A stretch of DNA of 33,036 bases from Ilumatobacteraceae bacterium (GTDB taxonomy: Bacteria; Actinomycetota; Acidimicrobiia; Acidimicrobiales; Ilumatobacteraceae): contig JAFMFC010000009.1 in NCBI GenBank assembly GCA_017856375.1, positions 1-33,036 on the forward strand, read 5' to 3'. The notes beneath the pieces are model-generated. The model ran no database searches. It was not told the DNA's origin and saw only the letters and a program-made list of their open reading frames with translations. The translations under genes and the position numbers were made by a program. Shown here piece by piece: positions 15,135 through 25,623 of this stretch. Position 1 is the first letter of the stretch. The number at the start of each line of letters is the position of its first letter.

Positions 15135-15737
15135 ATGATCCTGATCGGACTCACGGGCGGGATCGGTTCCGGGAAGTCGACTGTCGCTGCACTCCTGCGC
15201 GAGCTTGGCGCAGTGGTCATCGACGGCGATCGGGTCGCGCGGGATCTTCAGCAACCAAACTCTGCCGCATTGGGGGAGATCGGTGCTTCGTTCCCCGGGG
15301 TAGTCGACGATTCAGGGGTGCTCGACCGCCCGAAGCTTGCGGCCATCGTGTTCGCCGATTCAACGCGCTTAGCCGAACTGAATCGGATCATGTTGCCCCG
15401 CATCCACGCCGAGATCGAACGGCGAATCTCCGAGCATCGGGATAGTGACGACGTCGTCGTTCTCGATTTGCCCTTGCTGGCCGAAAATCCGCGGAGTGAT
15501 CTGGACGGCGTGATCGTGGTGGACGTTCCCGAAGACCTTGCTGTTCGCCGTTTGGTCGAATCGAGAGGAATGGACGAAGCCGATGCTCGGGCTCGAATCG
15601 CGCGGCAAGCATCGCGCGAGGATCGGCGCAAGATCGCGGATCAGTTGATCGACAATTCGGGGGGAACGGAAGATCTTCACGCTGCTGTTCGCGAGGTGTG
15701 GGAGTGGGCCTCTCGACTCTCGCCGAGATCGGCTTGA
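15135..15737 (+). CDS. coaE: Dephospho-CoA kinase
   Basis: CoaE phosphorylates dephospho-CoA in the last step of coenzyme A synthesis. The 200-residue P-loop kinase begins [18 protein letters not shown], with the Walker A lysine at K14. It continues [13 protein letters not shown] (substrate aspartate), [11 protein letters not shown], and a lid region with [20 protein letters not shown]. These match the family throughout. The ATG at 15135 gives the standard N-terminus. The stop is 2 bp before the uvrB start, so the two are probably on one transcript. The rpsA-coaE-uvrB order is common in actinobacteria. Confidence 0.95.
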   Translation: MILIGLTGGIGSGKSTVAALLRELGAVVIDGDRVARDLQQPNSAALGEIGASFPGVVDDSGVLDRPKLAAIVFADSTRLAELNRIMLPRIHAEIERRISEHRDSDDVVVLDLPLLAENPRSDLDGVIVVDVPEDLAVRRLVESRGMDEADARARIARQASREDRRKIADQLIDNSGGTEDLHAAVREVWEWASRLSPRSA

Positions 15738-15739
15738 CC

Positions 15740-17779
15740 ATGGCAACAGGTGAGGCCACACGCGGTCGTTTCAAGGTGGTCTCGGAGTATCGACCGGCAG
15801 GCGATCAACCCAAGGCGATTGCCGAGCTCTCGGAAGGCATCGAGAAGGGTGAACGGTTCCAGACGTTGTTGGGCATCACCGGATCGGGCAAGTCAGCAAC
15901 GATCGCCTGGACCATCGAGCAGGTGCAACGCCCGACACTGATCCTTGCGCCGAACAAGAGCCTTGCTGCCCAGCTGGCGCAGGAGATGAAGGAGTTCTTT
16001 CCCGAGAACCGCGTCGAATATTTCGTGAGTTATTACGACTATTACCAGCCTGAGGCGTACATCCCCTCGAGCGATACCTTCATCGAAAAAGACTCATCCA
16101 TCAACGACGAGATCGATCGCCTGCGGCACTCGGCAACTGCCGCCTTGTTGACTCGGCGCGACACCATCGTGGTGGCATCGGTCTCGTGCATCTATGGAAT
16201 GGGTAATCCCGAGGAGTATCGAGGCAACTTGCTCGAGTTGCACGTGGGCGTCGATTACGACCAGCGATCGATACTCCGTCGGCTTGTCGATTTGCAGTAC
16301 GACCGCAACGATGTCGCACTTGGTCGGGGCTCATTTCGGGTGCGTGGCGACACCGTGGAGGTGCAGCCCGCATACGAAGAAACCGTGACACGAATCGAAA
16401 TGTTCGGGGACACGGTGGAGAGGTTGACTGTCGTCGATGCGCTCACGGGTGAAACGTTGAGCGAGCACCAAGAGATGGTTATCTTTCCTGCCACGCACTA
16501 CGTGGCAGGTGACGAGCGGATGAAGCGTGCGATGAAGGGGATCGAGGATGAATTGCGTGAGCGCCTGCAGTATTTCGAGGCGAACGGCAAATTGCTCGAA
16601 GCCCAGCGACTGAAGATGCGTACGCAGTACGACCTCGAGATGATGGCAGAGGTGGGCTTTTGCAACGGCATCGAGAACTACTCACGGCACATCGATGGAC
16701 GTTCGGCGGGGGAGCCTCCGTTCACGCTCCTCGATTACTTTCCCAAGGACTACATGGTGGTGATGGACGAGAGCCACGTCACCGTGCCACAGCTGCACGG
16801 GCAGTACGCCGGCGATCGGAGCCGTAAGGAGACATTGGTCGAGCACGGATTTCGCCTGCCATCGGCAATGGACAACCGACCGCTTCGATTCGAAGAGACG
16901 ATGAAGCGGGTTAATCAATGCATCTTCTTGTCGGCAACGCCTGCCGACTTCGAATTGAAGGTCAGTGATCGGATCGTGCAGCAGATCGTTCGCCCCACCG
17001 GACTCGTCGATCCAGAGGTGGTGGTGAAGCCGACCAAGGGTCAGATCGACGACATCATCGAGCTGGTGAACGCCAAGGTCGAGGCTGGCGATCGCATCCT
17101 GATCACCACGCTGACCAAGAAGATGGCCGAGGACCTCAGCGATTACTTGATCGAGCAAGGGCTCCGTGTCCGGTATCTCCACTCGAACATCGACACGATT
17201 CAACGAATCGAAATCTTGCGGGCCCTGCGTCTCGGCGAGTTCGACGTCCTCGTCGGCATCAACCTGCTGCGCGAGGGCCTCGACCTGCCCGAAGTCTCGC
17301 TCGTGGCGATTCTCGATGCCGACAAGGAAGGTTTCCTGCGCAGCGAAACATCGTTGATCCAGATGATCGGTCGAGCCGCGCGAAACGTCAATGGCCAAGT
17401 GGTGATGTACGCCGACAAACAGACGAAGGCCATGGAAGCGGCGATTTCGGAGACGGCACGGCGACGGGCCCTGCAGATCGCCTACAACAAGGAACACTCG
17501 ATCGATCCGCAGACCATCCGCAAGGCGGTTGGCGACATCCTGGACGTGCTTCGCCCGAGTGAGGGAGTCACTGCTCCGGGCAAGGCTGAACGACAAGGTC
17601 GCGAGCGAGCACGGGTCGTGGCCGATCTGAAGGCGCTGCCTTCGTCCGAACTCGAGCGACTCGTCCTGACGCTGGAGGAAGAGATGAACCAGGCTGCGAG
17701 CGAATTGCGCTTCGAATACGCGGCGAGACTTCGTGACGAGATCAAGGATCTTCGTCGTGAACTTCGCGATGCCCGCTGA
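15740..17779 (+). CDS. uvrB: UvrABC excinuclease subunit B
   Basis: UvrB is the helicase-like core of nucleotide excision repair: it verifies damage handed over by UvrA and recruits UvrC. The 679-residue protein has Walker [16 protein letters not shown] (K51) and the damage-probing beta-hairpin region [12 protein letters not shown]. Walker B lies in [14 protein letters not shown], and helicase motifs [11 protein letters not shown] and [14 protein letters not shown] follow. The C-terminal UVR domain (about residues 640-675, [18 protein letters not shown]) binds UvrC. ATG at 15740 is chosen over an upstream in-frame GTG at 15698 because it gives the standard short N-terminus and follows the coaE stop by 2 bp. 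It stands first in a uvrB-uvrA-uvrC run. Confidence 0.97.
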   Translation: MATGEATRGRFKVVSEYRPAGDQPKAIAELSEGIEKGERFQTLLGITGSGKSATIAWTIEQVQRPTLILAPNKSLAAQLAQEMKEFFPENRVEYFVSYYDYYQPEAYIPSSDTFIEKDSSINDEIDRLRHSATAALLTRRDTIVVASVSCIYGMGNPEEYRGNLLELHVGVDYDQRSILRRLVDLQYDRNDVALGRGSFRVRGDTVEVQPAYEETVTRIEMFGDTVERLTVVDALTGETLSEHQEMVIFPATHYVAGDERMKRAMKGIEDELRERLQYFEANGKLLEAQRLKMRTQYDLEMMAEVGFCNGIENYSRHIDGRSAGEPPFTLLDYFPKDYMVVMDESHVTVPQLHGQYAGDRSRKETLVEHGFRLPSAMDNRPLRFEETMKRVNQCIFLSATPADFELKVSDRIVQQIVRPTGLVDPEVVVKPTKGQIDDIIELVNAKVEAGDRILITTLTKKMAEDLSDYLIEQGLRVRYLHSNIDTIQRIEILRALRLGEFDVLVGINLLREGLDLPEVSLVAILDADKEGFLRSETSLIQMIGRAARNVNGQVVMYADKQTKAMEAAISETARRRALQIAYNKEHSIDPQTIRKAVGDILDVLRPSEGVTAPGKAERQGRERARVVADLKALPSSELERLVLTLEEEMNQAASELRFEYAARLRDEIKDLRRELRDAR

Positions 17780-17787
17780 GGGCTCGG

Positions 17788-17793
17788 TATTCT
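17788..17793 (+). promoter_or_regulatory. Candidate -10 box for a leaderless uvrA transcript
   Basis: TATTCT lies exactly 6 bases before the GTG start of uvrA at 17800, in the 20-bp gap after uvrB. There is no Shine-Dalgarno sequence. I found no LexA-type GAAC-N4-GTTC palindrome here. Confidence 0.5.
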
Positions 17794-17799
17794 TCACGA

Positions 17800-20697
17800 G
17801 TGGCGAGCACCAAGAAGTCCAAATCTGCGAAGGCCACGAAGTCGGCTGCCCGTCACCAAGCTGATCGAATCACTGTTCGCGGCGCGCGGGAACACAACCT
17901 CAAGAACGTCAGTCTCGAGATCCCGCGCGATCGACTGATCGCGCTGACGGGACTTTCTGGTTCGGGAAAGAGCAGCCTTGCCTTCGACACGATCTACGCC
18001 GAGGGTCAGCGTCGCTATGTGGAGTCTCTGAGTGCGTACGCACGCCAGTTCCTCGGACAGATGGACAAGCCCGATGTCGACGTCATCGAGGGATTGTCCC
18101 CGGCAATCTCCATCGATCAGAAGACGGCTTCCAAGAATCCTCGGTCAACCGTTGGCACGATCACCGAGGTCTACGACTATCTCCGTTTGTTGTGGGCGCG
18201 CATCGGCGTCCAACACTGCTGGAAGGACGACACACCGTTGTCCCGGCAAACGCCACAGCAGATAGTCGACCGAATTCAGGAACTTCCCGAGGGAACTCGA
18301 TTCCAGGTGTTGGCTCCAATCGTGCGGGGTCGTAAGGGTGAGTACGAGTCGTTGCTCGGCGACTTGGTATCGCAGGGCTTCACTCGCGCGAAGATCGACG
18401 GAGAAACCGTAGAGATCTCGGAGTTCCTCAAGCGCGACACGAAGTTGGCCCGCTATGAGCAGCACGACATTGACGTGGTTGTTGACCGCTTGGTTCGCAA
18501 GCCGTCCATTCAGCGTCGACTGACGGACAGTTTGGAGACGGCGCTCAAGTTGGCCGAGGGAGTCGCTGCCATTGAGCTGATGGGCCCAGATGGAACATCG
18601 GGTGAGGTGATCTCGTTCTCGCAGCACATGGCGTGCCCCAAATGTGGCTCGAGCTTCGAGGAACTCGCTCCACGAAACTTCTCGTTCAACAGCCCGTATG
18701 GGGCGTGTGAAAGCTGTCTCGGTTTGGGAACACGTTTCGAGGTCGATCCGGAACTGGTCGTACCCGATCCCGAGCTCTCAATCAACGAAGGGGCGATTGC
18801 GCCGTGGAGATCGGCACATACCCAGTACTTCACACGAATGTTGGAGGCTGTCGCGGAGGAGTTCGGCATCGACATGGACCGCAAATGGTCGAAGCTTTCG
18901 GAAAAGCACCGGAACATCGTGATGAATGGCGCAGGCGATGCGCTGATGGTCAAGTACCGCAATCGATATGGGCGAACGCGGGAGTATTCGACGTCGTACG
19001 AAGGTGTCGTTCCGTGGATCAAGCGTCGCCACGAGTCTGCGGAGAGCGACTATTCGCGTGAACAATTCGAGAGTTACATGCGCGAGGTGCCATGCAGGAA
19101 GTGCAAAGGTGCTCGCCTGAAGCCGTCTTCGCTTGCCGTCCGCGTAAACGGCAAGAACATCAGCGAGGTGTGCGACCTCTCGATTGGTGCCTCTGCGAAG
19201 TTCCTGGAGACTCTCGAGTTGGGGGATCGCGATCGCATCATCGCCGAGCGCGTGGTGAAGGAGATCAATGCACGTCTCGGCTTCTTGCTCGATGTCGGTC
19301 TCGATTATTTGACGCTCTCGCGTGCCGCGGCGACACTTGCCGGCGGCGAAGCCCAACGCATCCGTCTGGCAAGTCAGATCGGTTCGGGCTTGGTGGGCAC
19401 ACTGTACGTGCTTGACGAACCAAGTATCGGTTTGCACCAGCGCGACAATCACCGATTGATCGAGACCTTGATCAGGCTGCGTGATTTGGGCAACACGGTG
19501 CTCGTAGTGGAACACGACGAGGACACGATTCGTGCAAGCGACTGGGTGGTGGACATCGGTCCGGGTGCGGGAGAGCACGGTGGCGAGGTGGTGTACAGCG
19601 GACCGGTTCCTGGCATCGCCACCTGCAAGGAGTCAATCACCGGGCAGTACCTCTCCGGTAAGCGAAGCATTCCTGTTCCCGAGAAACGCCGTGAGCCGGG
19701 CAAAGAGTCGATTCAGGTGCGTGGTGCGCGCGAGCACAACTTGAAGAACATCACCGTGCGTATCCCCCTGGGCCTGTTCGTCGCAGTTACCGGCGTCTCC
19801 GGAAGTGGGAAGAGCTCGCTCGTTCGGGACATCTTGCTACCTGCGCTGATGCAGAAGATCTATAAGTCGAAGGATGCACCGGGGCGACACACCGGTGTGG
19901 ATGGCGTGCAGTTCATCGACAAGGTGATCGACATGGATCAGTCGCCGATCGGGAGAACCCCGCGATCGAATCCGGCGACCTACACGGGCGTGTTCGACGA
20001 CATCCGCAAACTCTTCGCGACCACGCCGGAGAGCAAGATTCGCGGGTACATGCCGGGCCGCTTCAGTTTCAACGTTCCCGGTGGACGTTGCGAAGCGTGT
20101 TCAGGTGACGGAACGATCAAGATCGAAATGCATTTTCTGCCTGACGTTTACGTCCCCTGTGAAGTCTGCAAGGGAGCCCGCTACAACAGGGACACGCTGG
20201 AGGTGACGTACAAAGGGAAGAACATCTCGGACGTCCTGAACATGCCCATCTCCGAGGCCGTCGACTTCTTCGCCAACCAGCCTCGAATCGCACGACACCT
20301 CCAGACCCTGCAGGACGTCGGTCTCGGGTACGTGCGGTTGGGGCAACAAGCACCAACACTTTCGGGAGGTGAGGCGCAACGAGTGAAGTTGGCAGCCGAA
20401 CTTGCCAAGCGTTCGACCGGACACACCATGTATCTGTTGGACGAACCGACGACCGGACTGCACTTCGAGGACGTTCGACGTCTGTTGACGGTTCTTGCCC
20501 GTCTAGTCGACCAAGGGAACACGGTGTTGGTCATCGAGCACAATCTGGATGTGATTAAGACCGCCGACTGGCTCATTGACCTCGGGCCCGAGGGCGGTGA
20601 TCGCGGTGGCGAAATCGTCGCTGAGGGAACGCCAGAGTTGGTCGCTCGGCAGAAGGCCAGCCACACGGGTCGGTTCCTGGCCCCGCTCCTGAAATAG
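17800..20697 (+). CDS. uvrA: UvrABC excinuclease subunit A
   Basis: UvrA is a dimeric ABC-type ATPase that first recognises DNA damage and loads UvrB. The 965-residue protein has two ATPase halves. Half one has Walker [14 protein letters not shown] (K57) and the signature [16 protein letters not shown]; half two has Walker [11 protein letters not shown] (K671) and [15 protein letters not shown]. Zinc-finger cysteines appear as CPKC/CESC in the first half and CEAC/CEVC in the second. A lysine-rich tail of about 20 residues precedes the conserved [14 protein letters not shown]. The GTG at 17800 has no ribosome-binding site but sits at leaderless spacing from a TANNNT box. No key residue is missing. 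Confidence 0.97.
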   Translation: MASTKKSKSAKATKSAARHQADRITVRGAREHNLKNVSLEIPRDRLIALTGLSGSGKSSLAFDTIYAEGQRRYVESLSAYARQFLGQMDKPDVDVIEGLSPAISIDQKTASKNPRSTVGTITEVYDYLRLLWARIGVQHCWKDDTPLSRQTPQQIVDRIQELPEGTRFQVLAPIVRGRKGEYESLLGDLVSQGFTRAKIDGETVEISEFLKRDTKLARYEQHDIDVVVDRLVRKPSIQRRLTDSLETALKLAEGVAAIELMGPDGTSGEVISFSQHMACPKCGSSFEELAPRNFSFNSPYGACESCLGLGTRFEVDPELVVPDPELSINEGAIAPWRSAHTQYFTRMLEAVAEEFGIDMDRKWSKLSEKHRNIVMNGAGDALMVKYRNRYGRTREYSTSYEGVVPWIKRRHESAESDYSREQFESYMREVPCRKCKGARLKPSSLAVRVNGKNISEVCDLSIGASAKFLETLELGDRDRIIAERVVKEINARLGFLLDVGLDYLTLSRAAATLAGGEAQRIRLASQIGSGLVGTLYVLDEPSIGLHQRDNHRLIETLIRLRDLGNTVLVVEHDEDTIRASDWVVDIGPGAGEHGGEVVYSGPVPGIATCKESITGQYLSGKRSIPVPEKRREPGKESIQVRGAREHNLKNITVRIPLGLFVAVTGVSGSGKSSLVRDILLPALMQKIYKSKDAPGRHTGVDGVQFIDKVIDMDQSPIGRTPRSNPATYTGVFDDIRKLFATTPESKIRGYMPGRFSFNVPGGRCEACSGDGTIKIEMHFLPDVYVPCEVCKGARYNRDTLEVTYKGKNISDVLNMPISEAVDFFANQPRIARHLQTLQDVGLGYVRLGQQAPTLSGGEAQRVKLAAELAKRSTGHTMYLLDEPTTGLHFEDVRRLLTVLARLVDQGNTVLVIEHNLDVIKTADWLIDLGPEGGDRGGEIVAEGTPELVARQKASHTGRFLAPLLK

Positions 20698-20707
20698 TGG
20701 TCTTGTC

Positions 20708-22561
20708 GTGATCACCAAACCGACGGGAACGATTCCCGACAAGCCTGGTTCGTACCAGTTTCGAGATGCCCATTCGCGAATTATCTATGTCGGCAAGGCG
20801 AAGAATCTTCGTGCTCGTTTGGCCTCGTACTTCGTGAGTCCTGAGCAGTTGCATCCGCGGGTAGCGGCGATGGTGGAAACTGCCGCCTCGGTGGAGTGGA
20901 TCGAGGTTCGCAACGAGCTCGAGGCAGTGATGTTGGAGTATTCGCTGATCAAGGAGCACCGTCCGCGGTTCAACATCCGGATGCGCGACGACAAGAGCTA
21001 TCCGTTTCTTGCCCTTTCGATGGAAGATGAGTGGCCCCGTGCCTATGTGATGCGGGGGAGACGTCGCAAAGGAAACCGATACTTCGGTCCCTACGCCCAT
21101 GCATGGGCTATCCGCGAGACCCTCGACCTTCTACTTCGTTCTTTCCCGGTTCGAACCTGTTCGCCCTCGAAATATCGTCAGCATGAACGTCTCGAGCGCC
21201 CCTGTCTCTTGTTTCACATCGAGAAGTGCAGTGGACCGTGCGTCGGGGCAGTAACGAAAGACGCCTACCGCGAACATGTCGAGCAACTGATCCGTTTCCT
21301 CAACGGAAATGGCGAGGAAGTGCGCAGTCGCCTTGAGCGAGAGATGACCGAAGCATCGTCGAACCAGGACTATGAGCGCGCTGCAGTATTGCGAGACCGT
21401 CTTGGCGCGGTGGCCAAGGTGCTCGAGAAGCAACAGATGGTGGCAGGGTCGGACGAGGATTTCGACTTGGTGGGGGTGGTCGAAGACGAACTCCAGGCCG
21501 CGGTGCAGTTGTTCCACGTTCGACATGGACGCGTGGTCGGACGCAATGCTCACATCGTTGACAAAGTCGAAGACACTACGACTGCCGGACTGATGGAACG
21601 AGTCATCGAAGGTTTGTACGAGGATGATCCGGCACTCGGAATACCTCCGCTGATCCTGACATCAGATGAACCATCCCAGGTTGCCGAACTGGCAGCGTGG
21701 TTATCGTCGAGGGCCGGTCGTGTCGTCGAGGTGAGGGTTCCCTCACGCGGAGCCAAGCGCGATCTGTTGCAAACGGTGAAAGTGAACGCGAAGGAAGATC
21801 TGCAGCGAACACGGCTGAAGCGCTCCAGCGATCACAACGCCCGCAGCAAGTCTTTGCTGGAACTTCGGGATGCGCTGGAGTTGCCCTATGCGCCCTTGCG
21901 CATCGAGTGTTTCGACATGGCCCACCTGCAGGGCACCGATTACGTCGGGAGCATGGTGGTCCTAGAGGATGGTCTCCCGAATCGACGCGAATACCGGCGA
22001 TTCAAAGTGAAGAACGTGCCCGGCAATGACGACTATGCCGCGATGCAAGAGGTGCTTACCCGCAGATTTTCGGCGTATGTCGCGGAGCGGGAAGAAGTTA
22101 ACGACAACAAGCGGCGGAAGTTCGGTTATCCACCACAGTTGCTTCTCGTGGACGGTGGCAAGGGTCAATTGAACGTGGCGGTCCAGGTTCTCGAGGAACT
22201 TGGGCTCGAGTCGGAGATTCCTGTTGCTGCTCTCGCCAAGGAGTTCGAAGAGGTGTTCGTTCCGACCAAGAGTGAGTCGATTCGTATTCCCCGTTCCTCA
22301 GAGGCGTTGTACATGTTGCAGGTCGTTCGTGACGAGGCGCATAGATTCGCGAACACCTTTCATCGCGAACTGCGTCAGAAGCGGATGACGCGTGGCGCGC
22401 TCGACGGTATCGAGGGTCTGGGAGAGCGCCGTCGCAAACGATTGGTGGAGAGCTTCGGGGGAGTGCGTGGAGTGAAGGCAGCATCGCTGGAAGACCTGCT
22501 CGCTCTTACGTGGCTCCCCGAAGACATTGCCAGAGCCGTTTACGAACATCTCCATCACTAA
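20708..22561 (+). CDS. uvrC: UvrABC excinuclease subunit C
   Basis: UvrC makes both incisions around a lesion bound by UvrB. The 617-residue protein has an N-terminal GIY-YIG nuclease domain (about 10-95: PGSYQFRD, IIYVGKAKNLRARLASYF) for the 3' cut. A small cysteine cluster (CLLFHIEKCSGPCVG) and a UVR domain (about 205-240) that pairs with UvrB come next. The RNase H-like domain (IECFDMAHLQGTDYVGSMVV, LLLVDGGKGQLNVA) makes the 5' cut, and helix-hairpin-helix motifs follow at the end (LDGIEGLGERRRKRLVESFGG in substance). The start is GTG at 20708, 10 bp after uvrA. Domain order and length are standard. Confidence 0.97.
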   Translation: MITKPTGTIPDKPGSYQFRDAHSRIIYVGKAKNLRARLASYFVSPEQLHPRVAAMVETAASVEWIEVRNELEAVMLEYSLIKEHRPRFNIRMRDDKSYPFLALSMEDEWPRAYVMRGRRRKGNRYFGPYAHAWAIRETLDLLLRSFPVRTCSPSKYRQHERLERPCLLFHIEKCSGPCVGAVTKDAYREHVEQLIRFLNGNGEEVRSRLEREMTEASSNQDYERAAVLRDRLGAVAKVLEKQQMVAGSDEDFDLVGVVEDELQAAVQLFHVRHGRVVGRNAHIVDKVEDTTTAGLMERVIEGLYEDDPALGIPPLILTSDEPSQVAELAAWLSSRAGRVVEVRVPSRGAKRDLLQTVKVNAKEDLQRTRLKRSSDHNARSKSLLELRDALELPYAPLRIECFDMAHLQGTDYVGSMVVLEDGLPNRREYRRFKVKNVPGNDDYAAMQEVLTRRFSAYVAEREEVNDNKRRKFGYPPQLLLVDGGKGQLNVAVQVLEELGLESEIPVAALAKEFEEVFVPTKSESIRIPRSSEALYMLQVVRDEAHRFANTFHRELRQKRMTRGALDGIEGLGERRRKRLVESFGGVRGVKAASLEDLLALTWLPEDIARAVYEHLHH

Positions 22562-22572
22562 CCTTTGTCACT

Positions 22573-23424
22573 GTGGCTGACATTCTCCTGATCGCCGGGA
22601 TGTCCGGGGCGGGGCGTTCGCAGGCGGCCGACGACCTCGAAGATCTCGGCTGGTTCGTGGTTGACAATCTTCCCATCTCCTTGATCGACAAGGTCGTCGA
22701 ACTGGCTGACTCGACGTCGGCAAACCAGCAGCAGCTGGCCTTGGTCGTCGGGGCAGCAATGCAGCAAACCGATTCGGTGGAGGTCGTGCAACGACTCCGT
22801 CAGTCCGGCCACCGAGTGCGTGTGTTGTTCATGGACGCGGCCAATTCCGAACTCGTTCGTCGATATGTGCAGACAAGGCGCAAGCATCCATTGGCTCATG
22901 GTGAAATGAGTGTCGAAGAGGCGATTGTCACCGAACGACGGATGCTCGAATCTGTGAAGGGTGCGTCCGACGTCGTGATCGACACGACGGGGATCAACCC
23001 TCACCAATTGAAGAACAGGATCGTCGAAATGTTCTCGCTCGACGATTCGGAGACCATGCAGATCTCTATCGTCTCGTTCGGATTCAAGCACGGGATCCCT
23101 ATCGATGTCGACTTGGTGTTCGACGTGCGGTTCATTCCCAATCCGCATTGGGACGAAAACCTCCGACCGCTGAGCGGTCTTGACGACGCGGTGCGCAGTT
23201 TTGTGCTCGATCAGCACTTGACCAAAGAATTTCTCGATCGTCTCCTGGGGATGCTGGAAATGCTGATTCCCGCATACCGCGAGGAAGGCAAGTCGTATCT
23301 TTCTGTTGCGATCGGATGTACCGGAGGTCGGCATCGGTCAGTGGCGGTGGCAGAGCGGCTCGCTGACCGCTTGCGAGAAAATGGGCATCGACCACGAACG
23401 ACCCATCGCGACTTGCAGCGTTGA
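22573..23424 (+). CDS. rapZ: RapZ/YvcJ-family nucleotide-binding protein
   Basis: This P-loop protein belongs to the RapZ family, which binds nucleotides and, in E. coli, acts as an RNA adaptor controlling amino-sugar synthesis. The actinobacterial role is not established. The 283-residue protein begins with Walker A IAGMSGAGRSQAAD, with arginine in place of the usual lysine as in other actinobacterial members. DLGWFVVDNLP follows, then the conserved C-terminal part with SFGFKHGIP, FDVRFIPNPHW and VAIGCTGGRHRSV. GTG at 22573 gives the family N-terminus; an upstream in-frame start would overlap uvrC. A TAACCT box lies 8 bp before it. yvcK and whiA, its usual downstream partners, are absent; gap follows. 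Confidence 0.93.
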   Translation: MADILLIAGMSGAGRSQAADDLEDLGWFVVDNLPISLIDKVVELADSTSANQQQLALVVGAAMQQTDSVEVVQRLRQSGHRVRVLFMDAANSELVRRYVQTRRKHPLAHGEMSVEEAIVTERRMLESVKGASDVVIDTTGINPHQLKNRIVEMFSLDDSETMQISIVSFGFKHGIPIDVDLVFDVRFIPNPHWDENLRPLSGLDDAVRSFVLDQHLTKEFLDRLLGMLEMLIPAYREEGKSYLSVAIGCTGGRHRSVAVAERLADRLRENGHRPRTTHRDLQR

Positions 23425-23438
23425 GGATGTTGATCCTC
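23423..23438 (+). other. Small hairpin at the rapZ stop
   Basis: Arms GAGGAT and ATCCTC enclose a 4-base loop, starting within the rapZ stop codon. There is no T-tract, so it is at best a weak terminator or mRNA-end structure before gap. Confidence 0.3.
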
Positions 23439-23461
23439 CGTTCAGGCGATGGGACGTGGAC

Positions 23462-23467
23462 TACTCT
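23462..23467 (+). promoter_or_regulatory. Candidate -10 box for gap
   Basis: TACTCT ends 8 bases before the ATG of gap at 23476, where no Shine-Dalgarno sequence exists. The spacing would allow a leaderless or nearly leaderless transcript. TTCAGG 15 bp further upstream is only a poor -35 match. Confidence 0.35.
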
Positions 23468-23475
23468 TTGACTCC

Positions 23476-24486
23476 ATGACTGACAAGGTTCGTGTAGGTA
23501 TCAACGGTTTCGGCCGCATCGGCCGCAATTTTTTCCGCGCCGTCCAGGCGGCAGGAGCAGACATCGAGATCGTCGCGGTCAATGACCTTGGCGCGGTCAA
23601 GACAATGGCCCATTTGCTCAAGTACGACTCGGTATTGGGAATTTTGCCCCAGCAGATCACCGCTGCAGATGACGCGATCATGATCGATGGAAGACCGCTG
23701 AAGGTGCTGCAGGTTCGCGATCCGAAGACGCTCCCATGGAAGGACTTGGGTGTCGACGTAGTGATCGAATCCACCGGGTTCTTCACCGAGAGGGAGAAGG
23801 CGGCTGCCCACCTCGAGGCAGGTGCTCCGGTGGTGGTGGTGTCGGCGCCGTCTGCGGGGGCAGATGCCACGTTCGTCTACGGCATCAATCATCGTGATTT
23901 CGATCGAAGCAAGCACCAGGTGGTGTCTAATGCGAGTTGCACCACCAACTGCTTTGTGCCCATGGTCAAGGTGCTTGATGATGCGTTCGGGGTGGAGAAG
24001 GGTCTGATGACCACCATCCATGCGTACACGGGTGACCAACAACTGGTCGACGGTCCGCATTCAGACCTACGACGAGCTCGTGGCGCAGCCATCAACATCA
24101 CGCCAACCGGAACGGGAGCTGCACGCGCGACCAGTCTCGTGTTGGAGTCGATGAAGGGCAAGCTCGACGGCACCTCGTTGCGGGTTCCGGTTCCGACCGG
24201 CTCGATCACCGATTTCGTGGCGGTGCTCAAGACCTCGCCGTCCAAGGAAGAGATCAATGCCGCATTCAAGGCTGCAAGTAGCGGCGAGTTGAAGGGCGTA
24301 CTGGAGTACACCGACCAGCCGATTGTTTCGAGTGACATCGTGACCAATCCGCACAGTTGTGTGTTCGACAGCGAGCTGACCATGGCGATGGGAAATCTCG
24401 TCAAGGTGCTGGGGTGGTACGACAACGAGTGGGGTTACTCGAATCGACTCGTCGATCTCGTTTCCCACATCGGTTCCACGAAATAG
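23476..24486 (+). CDS. gap: Glyceraldehyde-3-phosphate dehydrogenase, type I
   Basis: This glycolytic enzyme oxidises glyceraldehyde-3-phosphate to 1,3-bisphosphoglycerate using NAD. The 336-residue protein starts VRVGINGFGRIGRNFFRA. VAVNDLG carries the aspartate typical of NAD preference. The catalytic cysteine is C155 in SNASCTTNC, with H182 in TIHAYTGDQQ. WYDNEWGYSNRLVDL closes the protein. ATG at 23476 is preferred over ATG 23449 because it gives the standard N-terminus. It is the first gene of gap-pgk-tpiA; pgk begins 18 bp after its stop. Confidence 0.97.
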   Translation: MTDKVRVGINGFGRIGRNFFRAVQAAGADIEIVAVNDLGAVKTMAHLLKYDSVLGILPQQITAADDAIMIDGRPLKVLQVRDPKTLPWKDLGVDVVIESTGFFTEREKAAAHLEAGAPVVVVSAPSAGADATFVYGINHRDFDRSKHQVVSNASCTTNCFVPMVKVLDDAFGVEKGLMTTIHAYTGDQQLVDGPHSDLRRARGAAINITPTGTGAARATSLVLESMKGKLDGTSLRVPVPTGSITDFVAVLKTSPSKEEINAAFKAASSGELKGVLEYTDQPIVSSDIVTNPHSCVFDSELTMAMGNLVKVLGWYDNEWGYSNRLVDLVSHIGSTK

Positions 24487-24504
24487 ATCCCGGTCGTCAA
24501 TCCA

Positions 24505-25623
24505 ATGTCAGCGCAGGTGCCGGTACTTGAAGATCTTGGCGATGTGCGTGGGAAAAGGATTCTCGTTCGCACGGACTTCAACGTTCCGATGTCTGGTCCC
24601 GACGAAGATCGACACATCACGGACGACTTCCGGATCAGGGCCGCTCTGCCAACCATCGAATGGCTGCGGGAACGAGGTGCCATCGTCGTGTGTGCCAGTC
24701 ACCTCGGTCGACCAAAGGGGACTCCTTCCGCCAAGTATTCGATGGCGCCAGTCGCCAAGCGCCTCGCTGAGTTGGCCCCCGGTGTCGATTTGCTGGAGAA
24801 CCTGCGCTTTTCGCCGGGGGAGGAAGGCAACGATGACGCCTTCACACGCCAGCTCGTTGCGGGGTTTGATCTGTATGTGAACGATGCTTTTGGGGCCGCG
24901 CATCGGGCGCACGCTTCGATCGTGGGGCCGCCCCGAACGTTGCCGTCGGCCGCCGGTCGTCTTCTCCAGCGTGAAGTTGAGGTGCTCGGCGGATTGCGTG
25001 AGTCGGCAAAGCGCCCGTTCGTTGCGGTGTTGGGCGGTTCGAAGGTGAGCGACAAGCTGGGAGTGATCGAAGCGCTGATCGAGCGAGTCGACGAGCTGTT
25101 GATCGGTGGAGCAATGTGCTTCACATTCCTCGCGGCTCTGGGGAACACCGTCGGCGATTCGTTGTGTGAGCCAGATCAGATCGAACATTGCCGCAAACTG
25201 ATGGCAAAAGGTGTGTCGATTCAGCTCCCCGAGGACATCGTCGGTGTCGACGCTTCCGGAGAATACGCCACATTCGGGACGCGTTTGCCACAAGGCGCTA
25301 AGGGTTTCGACATCGGTCCGGGTACTGCTGCGCGCTTCTCCGACGTGATCCTTGCCGCGCGCTCGGTGTTCTGGAACGGACCGATGGGCATGTTTGAAGA
25401 CCCGCGATTCGCAGCTGGTACTCGCACGGTCGCCGAAGCAATGGCCGAGACCAAGGCGTTCACCGTGGTTGGTGGAGGAGACTCGGCAGCGGCGCTCGCA
25501 GAATTTGGTTTTGACGACGATGTCGATCACGTATCCACGGGTGGTGGTGCATCGCTCGAATTTCTCGAACTAGGAGATCTGCCGGGTCTCGCCGCATTGA
25601 GAGGAGCTCCCCGTGTCCGATGA
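24505..25623 (+). CDS. pgk: Phosphoglycerate kinase
   Basis: Pgk transfers phosphate from 1,3-bisphosphoglycerate to ADP, the first ATP-yielding step of glycolysis. The 372-residue protein is slightly shorter than the usual 390-400. N-domain motifs are RILVRTDFNVP, SHLGRPKG and VNDAFGAAHRAHAS, and LGGSKVSDKLGVIE also appears. C-domain motifs are FWNGPMGMFE and VVGGGDSAAAL with STGGGASLEFLE. All functional motifs are present, so the shortness is probably surface loops. The start is ATG 24505 without an evident ribosome-binding site. Its end overlaps tpiA by 11 bp. Confidence 0.97.
   Translation: MSAQVPVLEDLGDVRGKRILVRTDFNVPMSGPDEDRHITDDFRIRAALPTIEWLRERGAIVVCASHLGRPKGTPSAKYSMAPVAKRLAELAPGVDLLENLRFSPGEEGNDDAFTRQLVAGFDLYVNDAFGAAHRAHASIVGPPRTLPSAAGRLLQREVEVLGGLRESAKRPFVAVLGGSKVSDKLGVIEALIERVDELLIGGAMCFTFLAALGNTVGDSLCEPDQIEHCRKLMAKGVSIQLPEDIVGVDASGEYATFGTRLPQGAKGFDIGPGTAARFSDVILAARSVFWNGPMGMFEDPRFAAGTRTVAEAMAETKAFTVVGGGDSAAALAEFGFDDDVDHVSTGGGASLEFLELGDLPGLAALRGAPRVR

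Noticed and set aside
15698-15739. Upstream GTG start for uvrB
   Set aside because: It would lie inside coaE and add 14 residues not typical of UvrB; ATG 15740, right after the coaE stop, fits better.
16682-17797. Minus-strand open frame of 371 codons opposite uvrB
   Set aside because: uvrB is certain on the plus strand, and the antisense product has no motif.
17740-17800. LexA/SOS box before uvrA (also looked for at uvrB, uvrC and polA)
   Set aside because: No GAAC-N4-GTTC palindrome was found in the short upstream regions, so SOS control is not supported from the sequence.
18190-18250. Apparent loss of a CxxC pair in the first part of UvrA (HCWKDDTPL)
   Set aside because: E. coli UvrA also lacks the second cysteine at this place, so this is normal variation and not a defect; the true zinc-finger cysteines are intact.
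22510-22572. Upstream start for rapZ inside uvrC
   Set aside because: It adds 21 residues unlike the family N-terminus; GTG 22573 begins right before the Walker A strand.
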